Assembly (NCBI GenBank): GCA_023897205.1
Contig: JAHWDD010000011.1
Location: 558,001-622,000, forward strand
DNA: 64,000 nt
DNA from: Exophiala sp. HKRS030
Lineage: Eukaryota > Ascomycota > Eurotiomycetes > Chaetothyriales > Herpotrichiellaceae
Reading direction: 5' to 3'
Shown here: piece after piece, positions 33,122 to 44,839 of the stretch
Layout of the letters: every line of letters begins with the position of its first letter
Numbering within the stretch: position 1 is the first letter of the stretch
The notes under the pieces: model-generated
What the model saw: the letters and a program-made list of their open reading frames with translations, nothing else
Database searches by the model: none
What the model was told of the DNA's origin: nothing
Position numbers and translations under genes: made by a program

Positions 33122-35985
33122 GTTGAACAGCATTGTCGACAACGCCTATAGTTCTGCCAGCTCGCAGACCGACCACACACCGGTACAGTAGTTTACGGGG
33201 CCAGCGAATGCATATAGGACTAAATCACTGTTGTTGGAAAGGAAAGCCACGAAAGTGCAGGCAACTGCACGAGGGAGGTTCGATGACACCGAAGTAATGA
33301 GAATATATCGGTGTTATCGTTGAGAAGGACGGAGCTCCGAAGACGGGTCATGGTCAAGTGTCCACAAACACAAAATGTATATATATTATTTGAAAAGGCA
33401 AATCATGTCATTCGTCAGAACGGCAATGAAATTGACGTGAATCTTCAGTCTCGGCTTTGACGAGCCATCTCACTGCTCGTTTTCATTCCTGTTGGCCATG
33501 CTGTCAGCCCTCAGGGTATAGCCAGCGATCTGAGTACCAACTCGGCATAGGCGGTATGCACGACTGAAACTTGCGTGCTGCAACAACGCAACGTTCACTA
33601 TTCCAACATTGACGATCTCAATGCCCAACGGGAACATCCATTTACTTAGTACGGAGGTACAAGAGAGGTAATGCTGTACTTAGTTCGGGCCGATCTCGGT
33701 CTTTGAGAGCCAAATATCTAATTAGCACTCAACCCAGGCAAGAAGGGTCGAAGGCGACTCAGTTGGTTGGCTGGTACTGTATCAACACGCTGGGAAGCGA
33801 AACCCCTGCCTCGCTGGACTTTAAGCATTCATACCTCACCGGTTCTGCGGACTGACCACTTGTCTGGTTAAACTCCTGATGTCTCTCATCGCAAAGGATT
33901 CCACACCTTGCTCTTATTATCGTTGAGGCTTACATGAATAGGATTACTTCATGGGTCGGAGGTGGTGAAGATCCTCGGCCGGTTTTATCGGTGGAGTTCA
34001 TTAACCTAAAATCAGACGGTCCCGAAGGCCGCTCCGTCGGGAAAGATTCAGCTTTTGTCCCTTCAGGACTGCCTTCATTTATTCCGGGCCACGTTTGCTG
34101 TTAATGAGGGAAAGAGCAGACACTTTTGGACCGTGTTGCGAGCATTACTATGAAGAGCAAGGCGGACATACTCTTCTCCTACGTGAGCTCTCCCCGACGT
34201 CGTTGTCAAATATCGACGAGCCCTTGAACAACCACCACGGGCAAGCGCAGCACCAGGATAGATTGAAATGTTTGAGCGTGCAACGTAGGACAGCGGCTGA
34301 CCCCGCCTTCATGACCGCCATCATCGCCAGTCCGGCGGATCTATTCACGCCTTCCACTCACCTGCGGTCTGGGCCGTCGGTTTTGTGTTCAACCGGACAA
34401 CCTGGCTAATATCGTTCTTAAGCCACTGGCTGACCGTTGCTGGCTCCTCATAGCCACAATATCGCGACATGCTATCAATATCGATAATCTGAGACGAGAC
34501 GAGCTAGGGGGAGAGGAGGATGTTCACCGATCTAGACACGAGTCGCTACGTCTGCCACAGCGAAAGTGAAACGGACTCCCGGCCAACGAAGCGAGTCCAT
34601 TGGGCAGGAGATGAAAATAACAACTTGACGGAATGGATGCGCCTGAGAAAGACGTGGTCGTGGGACTTTGAACAATTTCCCAAACGATCGGCAGCTGCGC
34701 TGGAATCGCGTTGATTTGTAGTCCTAACACCACAAGCAAAACTTTCCTGAAAATCTAGATCCGGGAAAAGGAGCCTAATTCAGAGGGCGTTGTGGAGTCT
34801 TAAGAGTCAAGGAACATTTATCTTTTTGATATTTATTTGTTTTTAACTGTCATAAAACGCCACATGGATTTTAACTTGTAGGCTTACGGTAGTTTTAAAA
34901 GGCTCACAAGCGGTCCAAGATCTTATGGTTCACCCTCAGTAGCTAGTCTTTATTGAATTATAAGGAAAAATTGGTCTAGATTCCTCAGTTTAAGGTCAAG
35001 TGCTCTGATCACTTCCCAAACTCGATCGAAGTCCTTCCTGTAGTCTTCCCATACGCCAGGTATTTGCGGGCTTAAGAGCCATACACAGGATCTGGCCTGT
35101 TCGGACGCATGCCGAGGACATGTTCAGCAAAAGGATGAGGTTATCATCATTGTGGTTGAATTGACAACCCGTCGTTATCAAATTTGGATTGCTGCAACGC
35201 CATAAGATGTAATGACGAAACTACCCAGCGCGTCTGGCCCGATTGACCGCTGGATATGACGAGAAATGCCTTGTCAGATAATCAGAATCCGTCTGTACCC
35301 GAGGTCGCTGCTTTATGAGTGCTTATTTGCTCCTCATACGTACATGACTTGATAAACGCTATAGGTATATATGTCAGGACTCACATCGCTTTGCATTGGC
35401 TACTCCCACTGTACGAGATTCAGAGCCTCCCTTCAATGTGCCCCGCTTTTGGAAAGCAGGGCTTAGAACGCTGATATCTGCCGCGAATCGCGGCATCATT
35501 GGGGGTTCGCCTCAAGACTCGGGAATGGACGAGCACTATATGATGTCTTTAAAAGCCGATACGGCATTGCAGAGCATCCAAGAGTATCATTTGTGTAGGT
35601 AAAGCTCGACACCTCAATCCTGCCGGCCGCGGAAATTCGATACGAAATCTTACGGTGATTTTGCGGGACATATGGGGCTCGTACCATCGACCGACGGCCA
35701 AGAGTAATTTCTTGTTACGCCACCCTCACGGTTGTGCAAACTTTGGCTGATGGCAACAACATTCCTACAGCCTTGCCACAGCAGCCGTGGCCACTCTGCT
35801 TCCACGGCTGGACTGATGGCCGCTTTATCATCGCTCAAGTTGCAGTCGGGGTCTCGGCTCACCGCCGGCTCTGATCGTTTCCAGCGGTCGAGCGCACCTT
35901 GGCAACCTTACGGAACGTGAGTTCGGGTATATCGCGATCCATAACAGCATGCTGAAGTTGCCTCAGACACAAGACAGAGACGGGG
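33122..35985. other. 2.9 kb without a recognisable gene
   Basis: All frames are short. A plus-strand frame at 35396-35602 and minus frames at 34148-34357 and 35650-35862 have no motif. Some of this may be eroded 5' sequence of the M20 hydrolase relic that follows, whose N-terminus should lie near 35.9 kb. No RNA gene or array is seen. Confidence 0.4.
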
Positions 35986-36440
35986 ATGGCTCGTCAAGAG
36001 CTCAATGCCGCTGACAAAGCTGTTCGAAAGTCGTTCGTGCCAGAAGCAGAATCACTGGGTTGCAAGACCAAAGTTGACCAAATGGACAATATCCTCGCTG
36101 TCTGACCTGGGAAGAATTCAAGAGCACCTCCTATCGTGATAGGTTTGCACTTAGATGCCCAGCCCACCGACGGACAGTACGACGGGATACTTGGTGTGCT
36201 GTCGGGATTGGAGGTTCTACGCACCCTCCATGAAAATGCCCATCAAAGTGAAGGAAGTATTGGAGTCGTCAATTGGACCAAGTACGCGCCAACGTCCAGA
36301 AGTGAGTGCTCAAGCTAACCTTGTGGCTGTTCAGGTGAGGAAGGTGCTCGGTTCCCAATCGTAACCGTCTCTTCTGGTGTATGGTCTGGTACTGTTCCAC
36401 TGGAAACCGCATGAGCCTGCCAGGAAGTGAGCTCAAGCCA
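35986..36440 (+). pseudogene. Relic of an M20-family N-carbamoyl amino acid hydrolase
   Basis: The frame from 35986 reads ARQELNAADKAVRKSF, EAESLGCKTKVDQMDNI, then a TGA at 36103 where family members carry Arg before PG. It continues PPIVIGLHLDAQPTDGQYDG (the metal-binding HxD region), ILGVLSGLEVLRTLHEN and GVVNWT. After an apparent 53-bp intron (36282-36334) it resumes with EEGARFP and SGVWSGTVPLET. One extra G at the acceptor breaks the frame there. This is the beta-ureidopropionase/allantoate amidohydrolase/hydantoinase-associated M20 group, which releases ammonia from carbamoyl amino acids. The C-terminal half is missing. Sequence passes at about 36440 straight into an amino-acid permease relic in the same direction. 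Confidence 0.82.
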
Positions 36441-36446
36441 GGATGA

Positions 36447-37832
36447 CAACCGATACTTGCTTTCGTTACGGGTTGGCTCTCGGTCATCGCCTATTGCCTC
36501 TTCACGGCCAGCGCCACCGTGGTTTGTGCGCAGATTACGCCCGCAATCGCAGGGTTCTAGCATGATAACTATGTCGCATTGCAGTGGCAGATATACCTGA
36601 TGTACATCTTGTGCCAGGCTCTAGCGACTGCTGTTGTCGTGCTCTTCCCCCGACAGCTGCAGAAGACGGAGATTGGACCCTTCCCGGTCAGCTTTTTTGG
36701 CTGCATAGTCTTCTTCATCACTGTACTCCGGCCAGTAACACCAAACAGCCAGCCAAAGTCGTGTTCACCGAGGTTACCAACGTTACTGGGTGGAGTGACG
36801 GCGTATCTTTCATCTTGGGGGTTGGGACGTGCATGTATGCGTACATTGCCACGGAGGGTGCATCCCATATCGCAGAAGTAGGTTTCGGTGGCCGCCAGAG
36901 GGCCAAGGGTTCCAAGCTGACAAGAAACAGGAAATTCCGAATCCGGGCAAAGGTGTCCCCAGAACAATGATGCTCAGTCTGGGAATATCAGCGGTTAGCG
37001 TCATCCCCTGGACTCTGGCGTTCCTCTTCTCGACCAATGATCTCGACGCTGTCGCATCTTCCACCTTCCCCATTTTCGAAGTCTATCAACAAGCGTTGAA
37101 CAACCGCTCAGGTGCCACGTTCCTTGCCGTATGGCTTCTGGTCATCTACTTTGGTTCGGTTGTCAGTGTCGTCGCAGCCACAGGCCGTCTGACTTGGGCT
37201 TTTGCTCGCGACAACGGACTTCCATACTCACCTACCTTTGCAAGGCTCCACCCCACCCTCCAAATGTCCGTCAATGCGACGATTGCTTCGAGTATAGTCG
37301 TTGCCTGTTACGGTGCCATCTACGTTGGGTCCACAACAGCCTTTAACAGTTTCATTTCGATGTCGATCCTCTCACTCAATGTCACATATGCGATTCCGCA
37401 AGGCATCGTTGTCTTCCGGGGTCGAGATATGGTCCTTCCGCATGCAAGGCAGTTCAATCTGGGCAAGATTTTTGGGCCCTTCTGCAACATCTTCTGTGTG
37501 TGCTGGGTCTGCTTGTACACAGCATTGTTCTGCTTGCCAACATTTTTGCCCGCTGAGGTCGAGGACATGAATTATGTTTCTGTCGTTGTCGCCGGTTGTG
37601 CCCTAATCATTGTTATCATGTGGTTCTCTGGCAAGAGAAAGACATTTGTGGGACCGGTAAGTCAGATCCAGAATGATGAATCTTCATCCCTGTTGTGCGA
37701 CCGTGAGAAGTGATACTAATGCACTTGACACAGATCATCAATATGGAACTCCTGGAGGCGGCTAAGATTCAACATGTTGACGCCGAAACTCAGGCAACAG
37801 TCTTGGCAGGTGAGAAAGAGCTCGAGAATTGA
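36447..37832 (+). pseudogene. Amino-acid/GABA-type permease pseudogene
   Basis: From about 36459 the plus strand reads FVTGWLSVIAYCLFTASATV, then a TAG at 36558 inside conserved sequence, then HDNYVALQWQIYLMYILC. A one-base frame change at about 36727-36745 leads into KQPAKVVFTEV, GWSDGVSFILGVGTCMYAY and EGASHIAE. After a 53-bp intron (36878-36930) the last two-thirds is intact: EIPNPGKGVPRTMM, TGRLTWAFARDNGLP and AIPQGIVVFRGRD. A final intron (37657-37733) precedes the stop at 37830. This is the APC-superfamily GABA/choline permease group. TM1-TM3 are missing. With a stop and a frameshift it is a pseudogene, although the 3' part is well kept, so the loss is probably recent. Confidence 0.82.
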
Positions 37833-39663
37833 TGATCACGGGCTGGAACAACTGTGCTATCGTATATTTTCATATCAACTCGACCTGCGAATAAAGGTGT
37901 TTTTCTCCAGACTAAGAAGGTTCTTAGTATTATCCTCGAATGCCATGCGTGAGGTTTTCAGACACTAAGTCTGGGTGGTGAAATGAAGAGTAAATGCCTC
38001 CTATCAAAGGTACAGCGGACTGGCTAATACGAGATTTGTTTCTTTTGCGTCGGTATTCAAGACAGAGATCGAAAACATGAACAATCCAATCAAATTGCAA
38101 TGCTCCTATAGCATTACTAAAGTATGTCGTTGTTGTGTCTCTTGATATTCCTAGCACCGACGTTGATATCCAATTGCAAGCCTCTTCATTTGTTGTGCGG
38201 AGAGCGTTCGACAGTAGTCTTGGTCTAGTAGCACTGTAAGCCGTCAGCATACATACATAAATACCTCGAGGTGCTGGGGATATCATGGCCATTTGATCAC
38301 CACCGGGCATAGTATTCATAAATGGACCGAGAAGAACACGAACATAAGCTCACAAGGAGAAATAATTAGATTTCAGTATGCCGAACGCCTGAAACAACAG
38401 TGAAGATGTCATCATATCCTCTGAATGTACCACATGAATTGAAGGAACCAATCATATCGAAGAATAGTGAAAGAATATACTGTTGATTAATACGGGAGAT
38501 ATTGACACTGACTTCCAATAAATCCCAATCATCAGCCTGGACCGATGTACGGTTTGACAAACCATGCCAATATTCGTGCGGCAACCAGGACCCAAATGGC
38601 TTCTCCTGTTTAGGGACAAGATCCCAATATGCTACCTAGACGAGAGAATGGTCGATTCATGTTTAATGAGTCGCCTATATCTTTGTATCAGAACGATTAA
38701 ATTTCACCCGAGAATCGCGTAAGCCGTACTACAAAGACGCCACCTGGTGTTGGCCGGTCGATGTTTCGCGGACAAGGCCCGCCATGAGCCATGTAGCGAG
38801 CTCGGAGCCTTCCACTCGACGTTCAAAGACCACTTGGGCTGGAACAAGTGCCTCGACACGACCCCAATTGGCCGTTGCAACAACAGCCATCGTGTCAACA
38901 ATCCATGGCCCCACGTCTGGCAGGTGTTCCTAGGGATATGCCAGGGCCTCCAGACACGCAACAATCTCCAATGCCAGGCTAACAAGCACAGTCTCCACAG
39001 GACCGCCCACAGCAACCAGCTCAGCGCAAGAACACGGGCGATCGGTCCTCAGCACCAGCGTCGGGAACGCCCAACATACCCCCTGATATGTTTCGTCCAC
39101 CAGGATCATTGGACGCCAGCCCTTCGCCCGGGTTTCCTAGATCCACGGCTGGTCCCCCAGGCAGATTCTAGGTATTGTAAATGTAGTATCGATTCTTGAT
39201 AGGCGTGAGCGATATCATATAACCAAGCGACCTTGCACTTTTCCCAGCTGTTCCACTCTCTAAAATCTGATATTGACACAGTAGTCTCAGGAATTGCCGA
39301 CGCAGGTAAGGAAGTTATCACAGCTAGGCAGGGTTAGCTCCGAGCAGATCGGCCCGAAGAAATCACCCCGAGCGAGCATGGATAAGAGAGTCAAATAGGG
39401 TGAGGATGTGGGACATCGGAGAAAGTATGATGCCTTCCCTCCGAAGTACAGAAGGCCGAAATAAAAAAGAGCTTTTAGCGGGACTTGGTCAGTTCAGGCT
39501 TATTGGAGGGCATGGTACAATTCAGATATCCTATGCGCGAGAATTGTCATAGCATTCAAGTCAAGTCAGTTCGTTCGGGTTTTTCGTCTCATCTCCTCAG
39601 TCTTCTCACCTCTCTTGACCTCGACCAGATTATCCCATCAAACTCCTACTCTAAGCAGCAGAC
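37833..39663. other. Intergenic region with a possible unidentified relic
   Basis: No intact gene. On the minus strand around 38729-39050 a frame reads ETVLVSLALEIVACLEALA, one stop, then GPWIVDTMAVVATANWGRVE and VFERRVEGSELATW. The composition looks protein-like and could be an old coding relic, but I do not recognise the family. Another minus frame near 38366-38630 (WDLVPKQEKPFGSW, then PHEYWHGLSN) is equally unassigned. Confidence 0.35.
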
Positions 39664-40440
39664 ATGGATCACAGCGCTAGCCAGACTCTGGCCGAAACCG
39701 AGATTCGAATCACCCTAATTCGAGAGCGCTTCTACCGGGATTCCAGTCAGTGGACCAAGATGAGAGAATGTTATCACCCGAATCCTTTGGTCACCCTGAT
39801 TGATATTTCTTGGTAGCTCTCTCTCTGACATGATATGTGTATCTCCCATGATATTTGGATCTAAAAGGTTTGCAGGTACAAAGGCGACGCGGAAGGATTC
39901 ATCTTGGGCTCGCAGAAGATGGCCAACAAGGGACAATTAGCCATGCACACGATACAGCCGGTCGATATCGTCGTGAATGGACCCAAAGCATTCGCGCAGT
40001 CGGTGGGTACAATTTCGACACGGTTCACTAGGGAGGGGCTCGACTACGACTTGGTTTCGCATTGCCGACTCTTGTCACGATTGGAATGTGTTGGAGTCGC
40101 AGAAGAAATGACTGGCGAGGGTTTAGAGTCAGACTCGGGTTCATCATCGCCGTCAGCAGAGAGCATCAACGAAAAGAGAACGTCCAGAGACGGAAAATGG
40201 AAAATGCTGTCCCTAGAAATCATCTATTTACAGGACAACATTATCCCCGTCATCCCCACGGCGATTGCGGCCGACGGAGAGATCTTGAAATCGATTGCAA
40301 AGAACAGGAAATCCTATCAATTGCTGTCCTGGGTCATGCAGGCCAAGGGATATGCGATCAACGGCCAATTGCCGGGTGTCGACAGACCGGAGACGACGAG
40401 GGAGCTGCTGGAGAGGAATGAAGAGTGGGTGTCTACATAA
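39664..40440 (+). CDS. SnoaL-like (NTF2-fold) protein
   Basis: Two exons (39664-39812, 39876-40440) with a 63-bp intron give 237 aa. The N-terminus (ETEIRITLIRERFYRD, QWTKMRECYHPN) matches the opening helix of SnoaL-like/NTF2-like alpha+beta barrel domains. Members act as small-molecule isomerases, dehydratases, cyclases or ring-hydroxylating partner domains, or have no enzyme activity. The body includes KMANKGQLAMHTIQPVDIVV and a low-complexity Ser-rich loop at about 125-140, which is longer than usual. No catalytic residue can be named with confidence. It lies 560 bp upstream of an alpha/beta hydrolase in the same direction, so it may belong to the second accessory block. Confidence 0.78.
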
Positions 40441-41002
40441 CATTGTCCTTTACACAAGTCCTATGAAAGAATGGATTAAGACCCAAGATCCAGGCAGATG
40501 AGGGCCACCTCGACATACTTTCCTAGTTTCATCACTATGATTCTACGTAGACGGCTTTGAAGTGGGTATGAATTAGATTAATGCCGCACAAAAACAGTAA
40601 TTTCCTGTGCTGTGTATGCCTCGTCACACTTCTGCTCGAAGGAATACATGGATTACGGTTGTCCTGCTCTGGAATGCTCAAGCGGGTGTCGTAGGGGCCC
40701 GAAGGCTGACACCCAGAAGCCGTCAGGAACCTTCTTCGCCTCGGCCTATCTTCTCGGTCATCTACATCCCCACTCCGCTTCAACACTAGGGTCTCCGACT
40801 TTCGTCTCGGTAGGTCAGAACGGTGCTGGTAAGGAATCATTTATCTCCATGTCTCTCATTGATACAGGTGGGGAGTGTTGCGGGAAGAACTAGTCAACCG
40901 TCGGGATCCCTCTGCCCACCGACGGACACCAGGCGATATATACCACGGCCTTCACTAGAAGTGCACAAATTCCCCCTATCCGGCAACTACCCTCAAATCA
41001 CA
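40441..41002. other. Intergenic region and hydrolase promoter
   Basis: There is no gene. The hydrolase frame is open upstream of its ATG at 41003 as far as 40823 without a family motif, so that part is taken as 5' UTR. Confidence 0.45.
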
Positions 41003-42040
41003 ATGGCCACCCGCTCGAGCCTCGAGTACACGCCACTCCCACCCCGGGCACAAGAGGTGGTCAGCACCCAACTCTTTCTCTCTGAGGACTCGATCAAGGA
41101 TGAAATCGCCCGCTTTGCCGACGTGAAACCACGACCAACAGACCACGACGGGGACACTGAGGTCCTTGAGGGCGTCACCTTTACTCATAATTTCATTCTT
41201 GGGCCAGGGGATGGCGAGGTGATCCAGTGGCACTATGTCGAGGCTGGTCGTGCTCAAGAACAACAACAGCAAACCATCGTCTTCCTTCATGGAATCCCCG
41301 ACGCTTGGTACCAATGGCACATGCAGATGGCCTACCTCTCCCAAAAAGGGTTTCGCTGCATCGCCCCGGATCTCAAAGGATACGGTCAATCCGACAAATC
41401 GCCGGGGGACTACCGACATGAAGGGGTAGGCGAGCAACTGCACGCCATGCTTGAATTGATCCAGCCGCCACTAGGACCATTTAACATTGTCACTCATGAC
41501 CGAGGCACCTGTCAGGCCGACCATATCGTGGCCAATCATCCGGGGTCTGTTCTGCGCTACGCCCGAGGAGAACAGCATCTATATCATTTCCACCCTTCTC
41601 TAGCTCCCCAAGGGGATCTCTTCATGAACGCACCTTATAACGGGATTCTGGACGATGCTCGGAAGCTCATTGTCTGGGCACACCTAAGTTTGGGCACCCG
41701 CCCTATCCCGGAGGATAAACTGATTCGGTCGATTCAAGAATTCTCTTATGCCGACATCAACAAAGCCGTGCCCCGGTACTTTAACTCGTCAAGTTTTCGA
41801 AGTGAATGGTTGATTCGAAGAAATGTATTGTTGGCCAAATGGAAATGTCCCGTTTTGATCCTTCAGGGCTATGACAGCAAGACCCAGCCGAGGGAGTTTT
41901 ACGGGGGGGTCTCCAAAAAGGAGATGCCCAATGCAAAAAGTGTCGACGTTCAGTTTGTTAAGGCCGGACATTTCTGGGCCCTAGAAGCCCCCCAGGAGAC
42001 GGCCGAACTCCTGGAGAGGTTCTTCCAGTGTCCTCTTTAA
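41003..42040 (+). CDS. Alpha/beta hydrolase, haloacetate dehalogenase/epoxide hydrolase-like
   Basis: Intronless, 345 aa. HGIPDAW at residues 96-102 is the oxyanion-hole motif. The nucleophile elbow THDRGT contains Asp166 rather than Ser, followed by HIVANHP at the spacing seen in fluoroacetate dehalogenases and epoxide hydrolases. The base His lies in AGHFWALEAP near the C-terminus. Asp-type nucleophiles attack C-halogen or epoxide carbon, forming an ester intermediate that water then cleaves. The cap region (YARGEQHLYHFHPSLAPQG) is the variable substrate lid. The first 60 residues are longer than in bacterial relatives. With P450s and an esterase nearby, epoxide hydrolysis is as plausible as dehalogenation; sequence alone does not decide. 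Confidence 0.85.
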   Translation: MATRSSLEYTPLPPRAQEVVSTQLFLSEDSIKDEIARFADVKPRPTDHDGDTEVLEGVTFTHNFILGPGDGEVIQWHYVEAGRAQEQQQQTIVFLHGIPDAWYQWHMQMAYLSQKGFRCIAPDLKGYGQSDKSPGDYRHEGVGEQLHAMLELIQPPLGPFNIVTHDRGTCQADHIVANHPGSVLRYARGEQHLYHFHPSLAPQGDLFMNAPYNGILDDARKLIVWAHLSLGTRPIPEDKLIRSIQEFSYADINKAVPRYFNSSSFRSEWLIRRNVLLAKWKCPVLILQGYDSKTQPREFYGGVSKKEMPNAKSVDVQFVKAGHFWALEAPQETAELLERFFQCPL

Positions 42041-42264
42041 TCAGAGATATAAGAGATATCTATCATTTATATACATGTCTGTGCTTGGGCCGTTGTCGCT
42101 AAAGTCGGAGTCCACGAAGAATGCACAAGCGCCATATATCATTTCAAGACGGATTTCTAGATGTGCTACAAAAGGTGTATACATATATCATTGGATTGTC
42201 TCAATCACATTCGATTTCCATCATCCCTAACCATAGATATAGACATCAAAAGGCAGGGAGCATG

Positions 42265-44839
42265 TCAAGCCAAAAAGGTCCCCGAAAAAATGTCTACATA
42301 GTCCAACAAATCGCCGCTGAGCTCGAGGTTGGACGACATGGAGAACCAATCCACGCTATTCAAGGGGTCGGCCACGCCCACTTCTGCCATTGCTTCCGCT
42401 GTGACCGCAGTTTCCGATGGGTTCATGATTGATAGATGCTGCTGCTGCCCGGTTCCAGCCTGGCCCTCGGTTGTATTTGCAGCGAAAAGATACTGGTCGC
42501 CCTCGATTTGGCTGCGATTGTCAATGTTGAGACTCAGCGATGTACTGTCTTGTACAGTTCTCTCTTGACCATGACCATGACTACGACCCTGAGGCTGAGG
42601 CTGGCCGCCTGGCCCAGCTGCAGCACCATAGCTCCTGTACCTCGGAATCCACGGCGTCAATCCAGCAGTCGAAGAGTGAGAAAAGACCTTCTCGTTCAGG
42701 CCTGACCCATCAGCCAACCAGGTCTGATCTGGTCTGTTCTGAGACGACGCATCTTCCCTCCGCTCCTTCGCTTTCGAGTTCGAGCTAGCCGCAAACTGCT
42801 GCAACCTCTCGGCCAGGGCGTCGAGGTTCTGTTTTGGTACGATGGACATTTCCCAGTGCTGGATGAAGCGGTCGACGGTGGCCTTAAGCAACTCAAACTT
42901 GGCCCGGATCACCGGCTTCTCCGAGTCATCCTCGGCTAAGTCCTCGATCAACAAGAACGCCGTCGCGGCCAGCCACGAGGCGCAGGCTGTGTACGGGTTG
43001 ACGTTCTGGTAGTGGCTCTCGTGGCAGTTGACGACAATGTTGATCACGGCGTCGGCGGCATCGAAACATTGCTTAATCTCGCGCGAGAAGGACCCCGTTA
43101 GCGGTTGTCGATGTGCTTGGTAGTGGTCGTCCAAATTCGACATCTTGCGCGCGTACGCCTCAAAGACATACGGCCGCAGGGCCAGCAGTCTCGCAATCTC
43201 CGGCATCATGGCTAATTGATAGATATAGCTCTGTATGTGTAACGTCTCCAGACTGGTGCTGTTGCTGTTGCTGATGATAATGCTGCTGCTTCTGTTGCTA
43301 CCGCGACCAAAAGTCCGCGTGCCAAAATCCAGACTCTGGCCATAGAATTTCAAGTTGGCCGGTAAGAGCATGATGCATAGCTGGATGGCGTGGAACAAAA
43401 TCGAGCGACTCGCCTCTCGCGATATCTCGGGCTCTTTCTTGGATGCTATATTTCTCTTGCTTATGGACGGACGAAGCATGCTCTCGCTTGGATAGGCGAA
43501 ATCATGAGCGTGCGGGTTCAGCGAGGCCAAGACAATATACCAAGCCCGCATAGACTTGCTGCTGGTAGCATGCAAGGCTTTGGACCGCGCAATCAGGTCT
43601 GATTCCAAGAAACAACTCGGCTGAGGCTGGCCGCGAAACCAGCGATCGTCCTCGGCCGGCAGGAGGACGTGGTTTTGGGTCCAATCCATGATAATGGGCA
43701 CGTGTTTGAGATGGTTAGCAAACTGGTCCATCTCCCAGACAGCCCAATAGGCCCGCCGTTTCTCTTCGTCCTCACACCACTGCTCCGGATTGCTCTTGTT
43801 GGCCATCGCCTCGCCATCTTGGTCGGCATCGAGAGCGTACAGTCCCAGCTCGAGGACGATGCGAATACAGAGGCCGAGATACCTCCACGCCCGACCACGG
43901 ACGCCCTTGATCAACAGCCAGTGCGTCACTAGGATAAGGGCTTGCAAAAGACATAGTGAAGGGGGCTCGTCGCCACATTCGGCCATGGCCGCGTCGACCT
44001 CGTGGAGGGCCAGAAATGCAAAGTCGGAGGATGACGAGGAGGGAAAGCCTTGGACCTGTGTCTCTTGTCCACGGGTGCTCTTGCATGCAAACGCGATCAT
44101 GATGGCCAACAGAGCCTTGATAGATCTTTCGTAAGATCCTTGGGTCAGTCTCGCAAAGAAGATGGGTTCTCTAAACAGCCTGAAGGAGGTAAAGGTCGTG
44201 AAGAAGATGTGGACCCTAGTGAAGAGAGAGTCAAAGATTAGACGAGAAGTGGAAAGACGCCAGAGAAACTGCCTACAGGTGATGCATCGTCTTTACAGGG
44301 ATGGCTAAGTCACGACAGACATGTAGCACCGGGTCTTGTCGGCCCACGCCGTACTCGGACGGCGACGTTGCCAGTCCTGTACTTTTGGGCGACAGGGGTT
44401 CTTCATTCGATACCCGACAGAGGAATGACACGGTTTGGATGTGCTGCGACCGGAGCAGGGCGTCGCCTTCAGGGATCGTGGCCGGGTCGGAGGTTGTGGT
44501 GTCCTCCTCCTCCCCATTATTGCCAGTTGCACTTCTTGATACTGCAGGTCTTTCTTTCAATCCAATTGTTGCTTCTGGTACCACCGTACTGACCGCCACC
44601 GGCGTGGGAACCTGGTTCTGGTTGTCCAGTCGACGTCTCTTGTGGATGCTGCCTACTTTGGGCCCTGGCTTCAACACCGCCGGGGGATAATGGCATACTT
44701 GCAGGATGGCTCGACAGTTAGAACAGCAGGGCACTTCCTTGCTGCATCGGACCTTGCGGTTTCGACAGGCCTGACAGGCGACATTAGTCCGCCGATTGTC
44801 CAGAATGGGGGCTGCCTGTACTGGTGCTGATGCTGACAT
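42265..44839 (-). CDS. Zn2Cys6 transcription factor (second block)
   Basis: Two exons (44839-44277, 44215-42265) with a 62-bp intron give 837 aa. The zinc cluster is Cys22, 25, 32, 39, 42 and 49 (CQACRNRKVRC...CSNCRAILQVC), followed by a basic KRRRLD linker and an acidic/Ser-Thr stretch. The fungal_trans domain starts with a segment HLVHIFF...FREPIFFARL that is only formed when the intron is removed. It continues ALILVTHWLL, RAWRYLGLCIRIVLELGLY and RRAYWAVWEMDQF. The C-terminus is Gln/Gly/Ser-rich. It diverges from a P450, with about 730 bp between starts, and converges on the alpha/beta hydrolase. It is a likely regulator of the second block. Confidence 0.9.

Noticed and set aside
36558..36560. 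In-frame TAG in the permease as a recoded codon or retained-intron signal
   Set aside because: It lies inside conserved coding sequence, no splice sites remove it cleanly, and a nearby frameshift and truncated N-terminus make pseudogene status simpler.
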